NCBI GenBank assembly: GCA_010015675.1
Contig: ML977033.1
Location: 119,672 to 183,671 of the forward strand
DNA: 64,000 nt
Direction: 5' to 3'
Source of the DNA: Byssothecium circinans
Lineage: Eukaryota > Ascomycota > Dothideomycetes > Pleosporales > Massarinaceae
Of this stretch, positions 24,279-36,761 are shown piece by piece; the first letter of the stretch is position 1, and every line of letters begins with the position of its first letter. The position numbers were made by a program, and so were the translations under genes. The notes beneath the pieces were generated by a model. The model saw nothing but the letters and a program-made list of their open reading frames with translations, was not told where the DNA came from and made no database searches.

Positions 24279-27200
24279 ATGGCTTTCGCGCTGAACCTTC
24301 GCCCCACGAACAAAAAGATCACTGTTCAGGCACGGAAACCAACCAAGGCTCAGCTATTATACGGCCACGCGAAGGTTCACAGCGAAGTGCAACGAAAAGT
24401 GGTCGATAGCCACCGAAATTCCGGACTCAAAGTATTTCACACTTCTTTCAAGATCGACGAGCGCTTCAGCACGCCGGCGAAAGTGGCAAACCCCTCGCCC
24501 ACGAATAAATGCTCGACGAACCCGCCTGAGCCCTCTCGTGCCTCTGTCGAGCAAATGCATACCAGGCGGGATGAGATGGCACGAATAAGTCTCGTAGGGT
24601 CACCGAGAGAGGATGGAGAACACACGGAATGGAATACCGACTAGAAGTCGAGCAGGATCGACCGTCCCTCTGCTCCGGTCCAGAAGGACAAAATCGGCGC
24701 GGGATCACGCAGCAAGGACGCGGCGTCCGACCGGAAAGCGAACGGCAACTCACATATGCCCAATGATGTCCCGAACTTGTTCGGTTCGCGTGACTACACC
24801 GAAAGCAAACCTGGCGAGGTCAGGCCTGGTTCCGCGGTCTCGAGTGCCCATTTATCTGAAGCAACGAAAGACTTACAAAGGAAATGTAATGATTTTCTGG
24901 AATCTGGTGAGGGCCCGACAGAACTGCCTGTGCCCTTCAATGGACACAATCCACCAAATCAGATGTCATCATCGGCGGGGAGTGGTCCATCATGGGGGTT
25001 ACCTCCGCAAATCTCGTCGAAACCTAGGATAGATCTCAGTGGGCATCCACCATTACCGCAAAACTCTCATGGTAAGTGGATCCTGTGCCTAGCCGTGTAT
25101 CGAAATCTTGGTCCTACGTAACTTCGGTTCGACAAAGTTAATTACTAACATATATAGGGGCCGACCGAAACACGCAAAGGTCGCCGCTGCCAAGGACTCT
25201 GCAAAATTTGGACAGTTTTCCTAAGGGTGCCATCAGAGCATCGTCGTCGAAAAAAAGTAAACTCGCCAACTGTGTTTGAAGTTCACCTAGCTAATCTAAT
25301 GAATACAGGAACTACACTTGCACATGCGGACCGCAACTCCGCCCCTGTGCGATGGAAAGCACCGCATCATATCCCAACAGAGGCTCCCGAAGCGATACCC
25401 GCGAAACGGGCGCGGAACAAGTTGAAAAGGAGACCTACCTCTTATGTCACTCCCAGACCTTCTAGCGTACCTGGTTCAACCGGCTTTTTCTCCGCTGATG
25501 TATTTGGATCAACTGCTGGGCTCTTCGAATTCCCTGCGCTCGATAGTAGAAACGACTCTGATACTGATGATGGCTCCGTCGCAGGGAGTGCAACGAGTCG
25601 AGATAATGAACCCGCCGCAGAGCCTGCATCAGGTCAAGAGAATGGATGGTGTTGCTGCGGCCTTGGAAGGATCATTGATAAAGAGTGGTGGAGTCGGAAG
25701 GGGTGTAGTCTTGTCAAGTGTATGAAGAGTTTGGGATACATTTGCTGCTGCGGAAAGAGCGACCTTGACAATAGTGATAGCGGAGATGGCGAGGGTGAAG
25801 GAGATGATGGGAACAAAGATGACAATCAATCTGGCGGGAATGGCCAAGAGAACGGCGATCGTCAGCATGGAAGCAGCGACCAGAGCGCTGTGGATGGAGA
25901 GAATTGGCCCCAAGGACCTGATGTGCGTTCATCCCCCCAAGCGATCGATCAGCCCGGAAGGTTAGGCGAAATTCGGTTGGTGAGTGACACTTCCCAACGT
26001 TCGGGTCAAGTGAAGCGTTACATATTCTTTGCTTGTCTTAGTCGTAGAGTTCATTTGCTAATATTTTGGCAGTTTCAAGCAAAGTCCTCTCCAGAAGCCC
26101 AGCGGCAGGAGTACATGCGTGAGAACGACATACCGCCAGGAACGATGTCACAAGCCTCTTTCGAGAGGTTGCGGCCATACCTTGAAGTCCTCAACCGAGA
26201 TCGAGAGGCGCGTTTGCAGGCGGAGTACGGTCAAAACTCTCAGTCTGTCCAAGGAACAACAAGCTCAGTACAAGCTCAAGCGCAAGATAGCCCGCACAAC
26301 TCACAGAGCACAGTCAGTGTTCCTGTCGCGCTCTCCGTTCCGCAGTCGAATGGCGCCGGAGCGGCCACCTCGTCCAGCATTCCGCCTGCTTTGGCGGATA
26401 TTTTGAATCCACCGGGCGGTATTGAACCTTTCTCGGATTTTGTCCTCAGAGAGCACCCAGAATTTGGCCCGGATAGACCTGTTCCAGCTAGTGGTCGGCA
26501 GAGAAACGATGAGGTACTTGGCGGCGCTTCAAACTTGACGGAAGCCTTGATGCATGTAGAAGATACCGAATTGGTAGGCATTGTGGAGGAATCAGTCCCG
26601 TCACGAAAGGTAGCAGAAGCTGTAAATGTCAACAAGGAGCGACGGCTCTCCAGCAGAGCTCTGATTAAACACTCCACCGATTCCGAAGACACAGGAGATC
26701 CGGCAGCTACGCCTCGTATTCCTACACTGCCTGGCCGTAGGAGGCCGTCTTCAATGCCAGCATCTGTTCGACCCCTTACCAGGACGAGTAATAAATACGC
26801 TCATGCTAAATTCTCGACGCCTGCCACTCGACTTCGCTCTTCTCGGATTCAGTTTCGCTCGGCGGCTTCATATGGCCGTCCACGTACCCCTTTTCCATTC
26901 ACTTCCAATGGTCAGGCATCTTCGTCCCAGGCCGGGCCGGGCAACCGCACGGAGGCACCGAATCATGGGACTTTGCGTAGGTCAGATGGGCGCTTACCAC
27001 AACGCACAACTCGACCTCGACCTAGTCCCCCAACTAATCCACCGAACAACACCTCACGTCCAAACCACCAGGTGAATGGGTCAAACAACAACCTAGCTCC
27101 AAGCCGTCAGATCAATGGCTCAAACAACAACCCAAATCCAAGCCGTCAGATCAGTGGCTCAAACAACAACCCAACTTCAGGCCGTCAGATTAACGGGTCA

Positions 27201-27536
27201 AACAATCAAGGCTCAAGGCACCCGACTACTCCCCCCAACAACAACCGAAACTCACGCTCCTCTCACGCCCCTCCCCGTCCCCAATTCTCCCGTGGATTCT
27301 TCGTGGAGCATCTGGAGGAAAATCGCGATTTCACCGAGTTGATCCGGGGCGGGCGGACGGGATTTTCTGGGCGACTGGTATTGGGGGTGAGGCGCTTTAC
27401 GCTGCGGATGTTGCTGGGTCGGGAGCTCGTTGAGGCTGTTGTGGGTGGTAATAGGGAGGGAAATGGAAATGGAAATGGAAATGGGAAGGAGAAGGGGAAA
27501 GGAGAGGGTAAGAGGAAGAGGGAGGATGGGAGCTAG
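24279..27536 (+). CDS. long low-complexity protein with SNNN-PSRQI repeats, unknown function
   Basis: I do not recognise the family. Proposed exons are 24279-24593, 24645-25071, 25158-25256, 25309-25979 and 26073-27536, giving 991 residues in one consistent frame. The first intron is doubtful: 51 bases, a weak donor gtaggg, and it removes an in-frame TAG at 24642-24644. If it is not spliced, the gene is truncated. Features: a Cys-rich patch (GWCCCGLGRII...YICCCGKSD) beside an acidic Gly/Asp run; a SPEAQRQEYMRENDIPPGTMS segment that looks structured; four copies of a 14-residue repeat (27060-27210); and a C-terminal Gly/Asn/Lys tail coded by a GGAAAT-type repeat. The tail's RGFFVEHLEENRDFTEL and LGVRRFTLRMLLGREL segments look helical. 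Basic KRKRED ends the protein. Cysteine patch and tail suggest a nuclear or membrane-peripheral protein, as inference only. Confidence 0.65.
27060..27210 (+). repeat. 42-base in-frame tandem repeat, about 3.5 copies
   Basis: Imperfect tandem copies with a 42-base period encode S-N-N-N-x-x-x-S-R-Q-I-x-G units. The multiple-of-three period keeps the host protein in frame, so copy number could vary without breaking it. Confidence 0.8.
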
Positions 27537-28903
27537 AGTGTTGGGGATGGGCTGGGTAGGGAGGTGGTGCAGGAGTGGAAGATGTATGGTGGTGGAACAT
27601 GATTCGTAGCATTCGTTTTCCTGGGGGTTTGTGCTCTTGGGTGGGTCGATTTGCTTGCTATGGGCTTGGGCTTCAGCTTAGATTGGGTTAGTGTAGTTCT
27701 GTCATTATCAAGACATAGGTCAAATGTTGCGACGGGCATGCCGGAATGCGGAATACGTAACATACTTGGACTTTCACTTCTAAGTGCCTGAGTCTGAATT
27801 CCCTTGACGGAGATGCCCATTCCGTGATATTACATGTAATATTGACCCATGACTTGTAGTCCGAGTCCGCTAGGAGTCAACCTTGCGTATGTATCTCTAG
27901 AGTGGATATGGTGAGGGAAGTTATCAAATAATCAAGATATCAAGTCCAAGCATCTAATTACAGAAAGCACATTTTCATGATATTATATGTAAATATACTG
28001 TATTTAACTAAGCGAGTGAGTGAGCGAGTGAGTGAGTGACATTGGGGAGACCTCAGCTTCAGTGAGTGCACTAGGTAGAGCGTCGCTGTTGGGTTTGGGT
28101 TTTGTGGCGGAGGTGTAGGTAGAGGTGGAGGTGTAGGTGTAGGTGTAGAGGTCCCAAGACATTGCATTGCATAAAGTACAAGACATACTAACAACCTACC
28201 TTTCCCCACTTACCCTCTCTTAAAAAACCAAAGAAGGCGAAAAAAAAAAAAAAAAAAAAAGGTTCAGAGGAGGGTTTTTCCGATGGGAGATTTTGGATTT
28301 TGGATTTATGCTGTCCGGTTCCATGGATAGATATGGTGCAGATGCCCCCCACCCCCTTCCACGGCGCGGGTCCGTGCGGGTGGGTGAGGGGGAAATGTGC
28401 ATGTATCCCGCCTAGTCGGGCTGGGAGTACGCCTTCCTTGCACATACCATTCCAGACAGATAACACTTTGGAAGTTGCACCGCGTTAGGCGTTAGTGGAA
28501 ATATTCCAAAGGCTAAAGTGAGTGATTTAAAACTAAGAGGGACGTGTGTGCGTGTGTGCGTGTGTGCGTGTGTGTGTGGAGACCGACTGCTGTATTGTTC
28601 GAGGAGCACACATGCACGCACACACAGACACCGGGCACCGGGGAGGTGAAAAGAAAGGGAGATCGGACTTTATGACGCTAATGCGAATGGTGGGGTATTG
28701 ATTATATTCAACCTGTTCAAGGAAGGAAGGACGGAAGGAAGGGTATATATAAAAAGGACATTCGCAGCGTTTACGCGCAACATGCCCACTCCAGTCCACA
28801 TCCCATCCCATCCCAAACCCCCTCTGCACCCCCACAAACTAAACCTCAAAACGCGTACCTAGGTACACCGCACGCACCCTCGCCCTCAACAACCAACAAC
28901 CAT
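27537..28903. other. gene-free region with simple repeats
   Basis: Convergent spacer rich in microsatellites: GAGT/GCGA runs (28011-28040), AGGTGTAGGTGG-type repeats (28105-28150), a poly-A run (28239-28260) and a GTGTGTGC-type run (28545-28580). No coding exon is supported. Confidence 0.6.
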
Positions 28904-31086
28904 CTACGCCTTCCCGATCTCCTCAAACCGCGGCGCCTTCTCGATAATCGGCGGCGGCTTCTCGACCTTCTTGCGCAGAATATGCCTGTTGATAAAATAC
29001 GGCAACCAGACCGTAGTCTCATACTTGAGATACTGGCTCGTCGGCACGGAGAAGACCTGGTCCAGTTCCTCGAGCGTGAGCTGTTTCGTTTCGCGGAGGA
29101 AGCAGAAGATCATGCCCCAGGCGATGAGGTTGAGGCCGGCGTAGAAGCCAAACGCGCCCGTCGACGTCATGACGGTGCGCATGCGCGGGTACGTGAGCGA
29201 GAGGACGCCTGCGAACGTGTTGTTGATGCAGACGGCCCAGGCCATGCCTTGCTCGCGCTGGATCGTGGGGAACACTTCGGCGGAATATTGGAAGGCGACC
29301 GGGCCTTCGCCTAGGGAGTACGCGATGGTGAAGAGGTAGATGAAGAGGACTATGGGGCCGACGCGGACGGGGGCTGGGCCGTCGTCTTTGAGGAAGCAGA
29401 GGCCGCCTGCGAGGAGGAAGATGCACATTATGGGGAAGGTCTGCGGGGGAGTTAGTGGATGCGTGGGTGGGGGAATGCGGGTGAGAAGGGACTTACGATC
29501 AAGCATAGTGTTCTGCGGCCCTTGGTGTCGATTAGGAAGAGGGTGGGGATAGTGAAGACGACCTGGACGGCTCCGTAGCCGAGGGATGCGTACAGGGCTT
29601 GATCGGCTGTGTAGCCGGCCTCTGTGAAGATGGTGGAGCTGTAGAAGGAGATAACTTCCGTATATCAGCACGTCGATCCTACATAGATGGAAACGATTTA
29701 TTCGACTTACTGTTGATACCACACATCTGCTGAGCAAGCATGGCAGTCGAAGCGCCGTAGTTTGCACGCCTGATCCTGGGAACCGTGAAACAGTCGGCAA
29801 AGCGGCGGAAGTACCCAGCTCCACGAGCGAGCTTCAACTCCTCCATGTAGATGACATAGGAGTAGTAGTAGTCACGCGCGGCGATGATGGGGTGGGCTCG
29901 GAGAACTTTCATCGACCTGTAACCCTTGGCGATGTGGCCGTGCTTCATCAACCAACGGGGCGATTCCGGGCAGAAGTAGATGCCGACGCCGAGAACCAAG
30001 GATGGAATGAAAGCTGAACCGAGCTGTAGACGCCAGGCGATCTTGGGAACGTCCTTGACAATGACGTTGGCGCAGAAACCAAGGAAGATACCTGACAGGA
30101 CATGTTAGTTTTTCCATCCGGATTGCAATGTCGCGGAGTTGATAACTTACCAATGACGACCCACAGCTGCCAGAACATGACAAGAGCGCCTCGAATCCTA
30201 TGAGGAGCCATCTCGGCAGAGTAGATAGGTACAGTAGCGTTCTTGGCTCCAATACCAATACCCATGATGAAACGAGCAGCGAATAGCCCTTCCCATGACT
30301 TTGCGAATCCGGAGCCAATGGGCGTCGCAGTGAGGCAAAGAGCAGTGACGAAGATTTCTCCCCTGCGACCGAGGTAGTGGTTCAGAGGGTCGACGATGAA
30401 AGCGCCACTAGGTCAAAGTTAGCGGTATTTCCAAAGAAGAAGTTGAGCGACTGATGGGTAAACTTACATCAAACCAGCAGTCAAGAAGATGATGGAATTG
30501 ATCAGACCAACAATCCACTCGCCCTTCTCACCCATGTGATTAAGACCAAATTCTTCAGGGAACGACAGATTAGCTCCGTTGGATCCAGTTTGGTCCCATC
30601 CTTGGGTTGCTGCTCCAATGGCACAGAGCCCGATCGAGTACCACAGCATCTTGGGGCCGTGCCACTTGTGGTCGCGCTCGTAGATGAGAGCAGCGCGCTC
30701 GTCGTCCTCAAGCTCGCTGACGGATTCGAAGCGGTCGGAGTCACGTGCTACGAGGGCGGCCTTGGAGAAGAGGGTGGCAAGCTCGGGCATGCCATTTGCT
30801 TCAGCAAAAAGACGGCCATCGTTGGCAGCTTGCTCTCTGGACACGCGCTAGAGTGGGATGAGTCAATGGTTGGATACGCGGATATAATGCGGTTGAAGCT
30901 CACCTGCAGAGGGTTCTCGACAATGTTGAGGGCCACAGAGCTGCGGCGACGAGGAATCTCCTCGGTCAGACTGGGCTCCTTGGTCTGGCTGATGACCTTC
31001 TCCTCGGTGACATCGCTATTGTTGTGGGTGATTTTCTCGTCGTGGTGCGCATTGGGCGCGTCGGGTGCGATCTTCTCGTCGGCCAT
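28904..31086 (-). CDS. MFS sugar porter
   Basis: Major facilitator superfamily sugar transporter (SP family), expected in the plasma membrane as a proton symporter or facilitator. Six exons: 31086-30904, 30847-30468, 30407-30151, 30091-29711, 29654-29497 and 29440-28904. All junctions keep frame and total 631 residues. The first 110 or so residues are a hydrophilic cytoplasmic extension. Family motifs: NHYLGRRGEIF after TM2, FIMGIGIGAKNATVPIYSAEMAP, PESPRWLMKHG after TM6, QQMCGINIISFYSSTIF (made by splicing), DTKGRRT and GEGPVAFQYSAEVFP. After TM12 comes a basic tail with FINRHILRKKVEKPP. Substrate cannot be read from sequence; xylose, arabinose or another plant-derived sugar is plausible. 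Confidence 0.92.
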
Positions 31087-33232
31087 GGTGTGGGTTGAGT
31101 TCGCAGACAACTTCACAGGCGCAACTCGCGGGGACGGTCAGAAGGAAAGGAAGCAAGGCAAACAGCGGTCTTATGTGCTTCCCCGGGGGGAGAAGAGTGG
31201 GTCTTGGCTGCACGCTCGCTGATCGATCAACACTGTTGCAGTGCAGCTCTTAGCTCTTAGCTCTTCTTAGCTCGGTGAAGGACGATGAACAGGCACCCCT
31301 GCCACGCTGACAGCGCTAGCTAGCGAGCCCCACAGAAAGCGGCAGGCGCAGCGAACCACATTCAAGCAGTGCCAAGTTAGCCCGGCTGTGCCATATTGTC
31401 CCCCAGCCAGCCGCGTTGGAGGCCTTGAGTCCTTGACCCATGGGGTTGACTCGGTTGAGCAGCGGGTGGCGTGACGTCCCCTCTGTCTCTGGGGGAGCTT
31501 GGGGAGGGGAGCTGGGGTGCCGAGGACGATGCCGAGCACGCCGTCAAAGACGCTTCAACGGGCAACCCTTCGCAAGCACCGTCGGCGTGCGCGAAGCAAC
31601 AGCCACGAAGCCGCGCGAGAAAGCATAATCCAACACTCCATCTCCGCACCACACAAGGACGAGCGCTGCACTCCCCGCACAAGGCAAATCCGAAGCGTTG
31701 GCTTGTCGTCCTTGGCCATCTTGGACCTCTGCGCTGATCACCGGTGGGAGGGAACTGGGAATAGCTTGGCATCGGGTCTCCATGGAAACCTGAGGACGCC
31801 TAAACTCAGCGAGGTATTCGGCGGGAAAATCTCTGCAATGTCAGATGAGATGATGGAGCTTGGTGCTGAGGTTTTGAAGGAATTCATTCCTGAATCATGC
31901 CGCTGCCCGCTGTTGGTCACTGGTCAGCTTACCGCAGCGACGGCAGCGGTAAGAAACTCACCTGCATCCCATCCCATCCATGATCCCGCGAAACAGGCGT
32001 GGCAGCTCAGCTATACAGACGTGCATTTAGACCTTCTTGTTTCAGCATGGCATGCGTCTTGCGGCTGACAACGGCGTGGGTCTGAGATCTTGGGATGCTG
32101 TCATGTATTATTTCAAGAGTTTAACCAACCGTCGTATATTTCGATATGAGGCCAGCAGAGATAGTGACATCTTGAACGTGCGGGCGGAGTTCCGGGGGGG
32201 AAGGGGGAGAGGTCAAGAGGAGAGGAGCAATGGCACAGTCTGGGCTTTTGTTCCTTCAGCATTCACGTTGCATGTTCACGCAGCTCTTGCCCTTGGCATA
32301 TTCAGCCTCTTCATCATCCCGCAGCCACAGACCACAGACCGAAATACGACGGGACCTCCCTCCCATCCCATCGTACCCAGATACGAAACACTGCGAAGGT
32401 ACGAAACATTCCTCTTATCAGTCTCATCCAACGCCTCCCCAATTAAAAAGCTCCAGGCCTTGATATGTACTATACTCCCGCAACAACTGCACTAAGTCTA
32501 GAACCACGCGACAACCTCGCAGTATTTTATTATTATTTACTTACAAGTACCCAACGTGGGCCGTCGTCGCTAGCGGGTTCAAGAGCAAGCAGCAACTGTT
32601 GAAGCCCGAAGACCGGATCCCCGGCACCGGGATACTGTACTGGGTTTAACCCCTGTTCTACCCGTGGAGAGTCGCGGACACCACAAAACCACGTGACCAA
32701 ATACTCGATTTTCCATCCCCAGACAATAATGATTTGTCTCCAGTCTCCCCTCCCATCATTGTTTCCTACAATACAGTAGCGCCCCAACAAGACGGATCCA
32801 CGACCCCAGGATCTTCTTTCTTTTTGTGGGTGGATTATTACTCGCGGAGCGCAGTGGAAACCACCAGACTATTCCGAGAGTCACGTGGAATGTCCGCCCC
32901 CGTCAACTAATAATCCTGCCGACTATTTGAGAAGTGGGGCGCAGACTTGAAAGGTGTGGCAAAAACCACGTGATTATCAGACTACCCCCGTGCACATGAG
33001 CATTCAATGTTGGATCAAGTTGGGCTCTCGATGGAGTAAAATGCTAGTGCTAGTGTTCCCTGCGGTGTATCGTCACTTTTGAATTTGAACACCAATTCCA
33101 CTTTTTCCCAAGTGGTCAACAACCACATCACCATATTCACCATCTGCAGACATCTGGAGAGATCCCATCCGCATACGTGCTGCGCGTACTTACCACACAT
33201 ACACATCCATACCCATATACAAACCCCCACCC
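31087..33232. other. gene-free region, probable sugar-porter promoter
   Basis: Over 2 kb upstream of the sugar porter, with short unsupported frames. It holds an AGCTCTT tandem run (31246-31270) and three CACGTG palindromes (32690, 32882, 32967). Another gene was not found. Confidence 0.5.
32690..32972. promoter_or_regulatory. three CACGTG (E-box) palindromes
   Basis: CACGTG occurs at 32690-32695, 32882-32887 and 32967-32972. Fungal bHLH factors of the Cbf1/Pho4 kind bind this core. The sites lie 1.6-1.9 kb upstream of the sugar porter and downstream of the GH115 gene, so the regulated gene is not obvious. Confidence 0.35.
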
Positions 33233-36139
33233 TCACCCCCTCAATCCCCCCCAAATAAAAAAAAAAAAAAAATCAACAACCAACCTCTGCACCACAGTCC
33301 CCGGCTCCAACACCCAAACCCTCAGCCTATGCTTCCCCCTCTCCACCCTCCCCAACTCGCTCTTCACAACCCTCGCCCCATTGACAACGCTCTCGCTCCA
33401 CCCCGCCGGCATACTCCCCAGCGTACTCGCCGGCACCGGCGCCACGGTAACGGGCGCCGCGTCGTCCAGCGCAAACGCATAGGCCAAGCGGTTCGCGGGA
33501 TCCACGTTGAAGGACGGCGGCGTGGAGACGAGGAGTTTCGCGGCGCTGCTGGTGGTGAAGGCGTAGAATGTGTATGTAACGCTGGGGCCAGTGGCGGGGG
33601 TTTGGGTGCCTGAGGTTATGGGGAGGAGGGTGAGGCCTGAGTCGGTGCGGCCGTAGTGCGGGATGGGTTCGAGAGTGGCGCCGGAGGCGGAGGCGGAGGA
33701 GCTCGGGGTGCGGGAGGTGAAGTGGCGCATTTCGATTGCTAGGGCGCCGTTGGATTCGATGTAGCCTTTGAAGTCTGCGGGGACGGCGTGGTTGTTTAGC
33801 GGGAGCGCGAGGGTGATGGGTTTGGTTGTGGGGAGTTTGGGAGTGATGGTTATGTTTGCTGTGGTGCTGCCGCTCGGCGCGGAGGTCCAGTCTATGGTTA
33901 TGACTGCGCGGATGGTGGAGGGGCCGGAGGGGTAGGAGATGGTGCCTTGGGAGGGGGTCGTGTGGATGTAGGTGGCGGAGGGGGAGATGGTGAAGTCTGC
34001 TGAGCCAGTGCCCCGGGCGAAGATTTCGATGGTGCGGTTCTCCGGTGTGTAGGGGTCGAGGGGTTGGAGGGTGAGGGTTGAGTCGGGGGCGACGGCTGTG
34101 CTGCCTTGTACGGCGACGCCTAGGATTCCGGTTGAGGGGGGTGTGGTGCCGATTGTGGTGACTGAAGGCATGGTATTGGAGGCCGGGTCTTGCCTGCGGT
34201 CATTGGTCAGACTTTAATGTTGGAAAGAGATGGACTGATTGATAACATACCAGTTGTTGTAGCCAAAGTGGATCTGATCCATCATGTGATTCCATTTACC
34301 GTTCAATAGGGTATGGTACCGCTTCTGGATCACACTGTCCTGCGCATAGGCGGCTTTTACATCGGCCGCCAGCTCGTTCGCACTCATCCTCTTCTGTGCC
34401 GCGTATGCCTTGTTCCTCGCCGCGTTGATGTATACTTGCTGCACAATCCTCCCAGCCATGACAGGGTGCAGTACTATCTCAAAGAAGGCAATCTGCGTAG
34501 TAGCATCGAGCTTATCATACAATACCTGCGCACGATCCTGCATATCTTCCCATTCGTGAAGCACATTCTCAGCTTCGTTGTAGTTGACTGTCGAGTACAG
34601 AAACGGAGTGTTGACGAGGAGCTCGTACTTGCGTCGGACGATGAGTTTACCGTACGTCGACATGACTTCCGCAGTACCCTCAGCAACAGTCTCGCCAAAT
34701 TCGCGCGTCGCCCATGCTTTGAGCCACGTATCTGTGCTGTCTGCGGTCATGAAGTTCGACATATCATACGCCATGTCGAGGAAGTGCGAGATGGGGAGCT
34801 CGAGCGGCTTGATGTCTCCAACGTTCACGATCCATATGTGCGTGGCTTGTTTCTGGTGGGCCAGGTGCATTTGCTGCCATGTTTTCGACAGCTGAATGGT
34901 ATTGATCCATTTATAGTTTCGTGGGTCGCCGACATAGTCGAAGTGGTAGTATACACCCCGCGTTACTTGAACGGCTTTGCTCGCTGGGAATGGGAAGGCG
35001 TTGGATGTTACCCGAATTGTCGTCGGACCAAAGAATTGTGATATCTTCTCGTACCTTGATGCCTGCTTGATAGTATCCTCCCACCTCCTTGTAGACACAC
35101 CACATCTGCGGCACGGTTGCGAGATTGGAGACTCCCAATGCTGTCTTCAAAGCGCCTTGCTGGAACGTGATGACATCGACAAGCGTCTTCGTATCTAGTG
35201 TCGGACTGGCGGTATCGCCATCGCCGCGCATTCCCATTGTAAAAAAAACCTTCCAGTTCTTCGACCGAACTGCTCCATCCTGCATATACTTTTTCAGATT
35301 GTTCTGGTTGCTCTTCCAATCCCAAGGTTTGACCTTCTCCTTGTCTGCTCGAGCCATCGGTTCTGTGTGAGACGTGCCCATCACAATGCCCATCTCATCT
35401 GCCAGGGGTCCGTTCTTGCTATCATCTGTGTGGAATTTCGACGCCCACATAGCCGGCCAGAAGTAGTTCGCCCGCAGTCGTAGAAGGAGCTCGAAGACCT
35501 TGGCATGGAACTGCGAATTGTAAACACCATTATAGTTGGATCTGATCCAATTAGTCAGCGCAGGTTGCTCGTCGTTGATGAAAAAACCGCGATATTTGAT
35601 CGAAGCGCGTAGACCACGTCTTTCTTCTTTGGTGGAACATCAGCGAACCAGTACCATGGCGATACACCAATCTGCTCCGAAATGTCGTAGAGGGCGTAGA
35701 TGGTACCGCGCTTGTCGCTTCCAGCTAAAACAAGCGCTGACGATATGCCGTCAACGGGGTTGGCCACCAAAGCAGAGGTGAACGACTCCCATTTTCCTTT
35801 GACATTTGATATGTCGACTTTACCAGCTGAGATGAGACTGTCGATGAGCAGGGACTTGCCGATAGTACCAGCAATGATAACCGGGCCTAACAGACCAGAA
35901 GTGCTAGTAGCAACTTTGCCCTTGGTCCTAGTGACGAGTCCGAAGTCATTCGCGAGGTCGTTTTCTGTGCGCGTTACGCCAGCCCAGTCCTTGCTATCAA
36001 TAACGATTGTCGGTGCAGAACCGCCACCTGCGAGTTTCAATCCGCCTTCAATTTCCGAAAACGCTACGCTCGCAGGTTGTCCGATGCCAAAGACTCTGAC
36101 GATTAGGAGAAGAACGGCGGTAAGAGTGAGGAGCTCCAT
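33233..36139 (-). pseudogene. GH115 xylan alpha-glucuronidase gene with two frameshifts
   Basis: Secreted GH115 enzyme, the family that removes 4-O-methyl-glucuronic acid from xylan. The start at ATG 36139 encodes a signal peptide (MELLTLTAVLLLIVRVFG). Family blocks: GTIYALYDISEQIGVSPWYWFADVP, KYRGFFINDEQPALTNW, NYFWPAMWASKF, DEMGIVMGTSHTEPM, VYYHFDYVGDPRNYKWINT and WNHMMDQIHFGYNNW. A 58-base intron (gtatgt...ccgcag) precedes the C-terminal beta-sandwich part. Two lesions: near 35600-35608 about ten residues normally before KYRGFF are missing and the frame changes; at 34956-34959 an extra G in a GGGG run changes it back. WSDDNSGN has Ser where I recall Trp in the family. The 3' end dissolves into a poly-T/poly-A run (33257-33275). 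Confidence 0.85.
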
Positions 36140-36761
36140 TATCGCGAAGGCGAAAACAGTCGCGCAAAGGATGAGTGTTGAAAATTCATACTATTCTTGT
36201 CTCCGAGAACGAGCCAGAGGTGAGTCTTGTGATGCCTGGGCGTGGTATAGGCCAATATGGCAATTCAGATGCAATCTCGGTGTCGAAGCATGCTGATTGG
36301 TTGGGTTGCTACGGACTGTATACGATCATGTATGGGACCGTGAAGTCGTAAGGTAGTGTATTGCATTATTTACAGGACGGTATGTCGATTGGAAGCTGCG
36401 ATCTACAGGTAACGATATTGGGAATTGTGTCGTCATTCATGGAAGAATACCAACATCTGCGTATGATAAGAAGTGCCGCATTGAGCGCCATATCCAGGTC
36501 CTAGAAGGGAGCCATGAGCGGCGTGAGAAGTAATATACAGAAAAAAAAGGCAAGATAGTAAGGGAGATGTGAAGCAGTTGATATTAATTGATTGTAAGCA
36601 TTGAGTGCTGGACAGCGCTAGGCTGGAGAAGGTTTAGATCAGATAGGAAGGGACGACCCACCCACTCAATATCAGGAGACATTGAGAGAACTCCAAGGAA
36701 GAAAACGACTTGGGTATCAATTGAACATGAAATATACTAACGGAATTTCAACCAACAAAAG
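36140..36761. other. gene-free spacer
   Basis: Between the GH115 start and the 3' end of the Fta1 gene; no feature recognised. Confidence 0.4.

Noticed and set aside
28105..28580. Microsatellite and poly-A region as a retrotransposed element
   Set aside because: No flanking target duplication or coding relic; plain simple repeats.
31499..32068. 189-codon plus-strand open frame
   Set aside because: No ATG start in the coding-like part, no domain, and it lies in the sugar-porter upstream region.
34313..35041. 242-codon plus-strand open frame
   Set aside because: Antisense shadow of GH115.
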